In this document: positions 27,185 to 27,842 of the stretch, one piece after another
Layout of the letters: the number at the start of each line of letters is the position of its first letter
How positions within the stretch are numbered: the stretch's first letter is position 1
Virus record (IMG/VR): IMGVR_UViG_3300025872_000246
Span: 1-27,842 of that record
Origin: a virus
Strand: one strand, 5' to 3'
DNA: 27,842 nt
Notes under the pieces: model-generated
What the model saw: the letters and a program-made list of their open reading frames with translations, nothing else
The model's database searches: none
What the model was told of the DNA's origin: nothing
Program-made: the position numbers and the translations under genes

Positions 27185-27842
27185 ATGGCTGCGATTATAA
27201 CTGATCAAATCAGAATATTAAATGCTAAGAATTTTGTTGCTGGAGTAGAATCCTCAACTAATTCTTATTATACTTTTATAGGTCTACCAAATTCTACTGA
27301 TTATCAAACTGATTGGGATGAAAGTCCCCCTGCACCAAAAGATAATTTTGATGAAGAAAACAGTTATTGGGATACAATGATTGCTCTGAAGAAAATTAAC
27401 TCTTCAGATGTTCGCCAAGTGGTTCCAAAGAGAGTTTGGACTTCAGGAAATACTTACGATATGTATCGCCACGACTATAGCAGAACAAATACTGCTAAAG
27501 TTTCTGGTGCAACAAATTTATATTCATCTTTTTATTTTGTAATGAATAGTGAGTACAGAGTTTATATCTGTCTCCAAAATGGAACAACTCCGGAAACTCC
27601 AAATGGAAAACCATCTTTAGATGAACCACTTTTTACTGACTTAGAACCGAGAGCAGCAGGTTCAAGTGGTGATGGGTACATATGGAAGTACTTATATACA
27701 ATTAAACCAGTTGACGTAGTAAAATTTGAAGCAACTGATTTCATCCCAGTTCCTCAAAATTGGGATACCTCTACAGATAATGCGGCAGTAAGAGGAAATG
27801 CCCAAGATGGATCAATAAAAATAGTAACTATTACAAATAGAG
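27185..27842 (+). CDS. 8: Baseplate wedge protein gp8 (N-terminal part)
   Basis: The frame is open from ATG 27185 to the right edge, so the 3' end is missing (T4 gp8 is about 334 aa; 219 codons are visible). gp8 is a wedge component that binds gp7 and gp10. The start A-A-I-I-T-D-Q-I-R-I-L-N-A-K-N-F, the central P-K-R-V-W-T-S-G-N-T-Y-D-M-Y-R-H-D-Y (about 80-98) and F-Y-F-V-M-N-S-E-Y-R-V-Y-I-C-L (about 118-132), with G-D-G-Y-I-W-K-Y-L-Y near 162-171, are characteristic of cyanomyovirus gp8. The T4 order 25-6-7-8 is kept except for the two inserted fibre genes. Confidence 0.92.
   Translation, partial: MAAIITDQIRILNAKNFVAGVESSTNSYYTFIGLPNSTDYQTDWDESPPAPKDNFDEENSYWDTMIALKKINSSDVRQVVPKRVWTSGNTYDMYRHDYSRTNTAKVSGATNLYSSFYFVMNSEYRVYICLQNGTTPETPNGKPSLDEPLFTDLEPRAAGSSGDGYIWKYLYTIKPVDVVKFEATDFIPVPQNWDTSTDNAAVRGNAQDGSIKIVTITNR

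Overview
The window is a piece of a T4-like cyanophage genome (cyanomyovirus, probable host Synechococcus or Prochlorococcus). The right half carries the T4 baseplate-wedge order gp25 - gp6 - gp7-like - gp8. The left half is a dense field of very small forward-strand genes of the kind found in cyanomyovirus early regions. Every supported gene is on the + strand. I saw no tRNA, photosynthesis or auxiliary metabolic gene.

Layout. (1) 1-6776: about 30 mostly uncharacterised genes of 42-143 codons, many joined by 1-8 nt stop/start overlaps into short translationally coupled chains. A 40-bp element, almost identical in every copy, heads most chains: seven copies here and an eighth at 7339. Each copy carries the palindrome ACGATCGT and usually the start codon of the next gene. 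One mobile gene, an HNH homing endonuclease (853-1353), interrupts the field. Its start codon lies in a 20-bp hairpin whose loop region holds a late-promoter-like motif. (2) 6777-7154: a non-coding stretch with a rho-independent terminator, four A-tracts in helical phase and three 21-bp iterons carrying the cyanobacterial-type DnaA box (TTTTCCACA on the minus strand). This looks like a replication origin. (3) 7155-8666: six small genes, each with its own leader. (4) 8667-8868: a structured, locally GC-rich non-coding boundary with a hairpin, an overlapping sigma70-type promoter and a 12-bp palindrome. (5) 8869-11219: small conserved cyanophage genes and a GT-A type glycosyltransferase-like gene. 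(6) 11246-27842: AT-rich late structural genes: gp25, gp6, a giant 4070-residue gp7-like wedge protein with a YHYH motif and repeated Gly/Tyr modules, a glycine-rich fibre-like protein, a tail-fibre-assembly-chaperone-like protein, and the start of gp8.

How it works together. The left region probably supplies host-takeover factors as cassettes behind a shared phage promoter/start element. The right region builds the baseplate wedge and an adhesin. Late-promoter-like motifs (CTAAATA or AATAAATA) lie 18-22 nt upstream of gp25, the fibre gene, gp8 and the homing endonuclease, so these four are predicted to be co-expressed late. Base composition and codon choice change near 8.87 kb, where CGT/CGC-rich early genes give way to AGA/ATA/TTA-rich structural genes. 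Functions for most small genes are unknown and are given as such.
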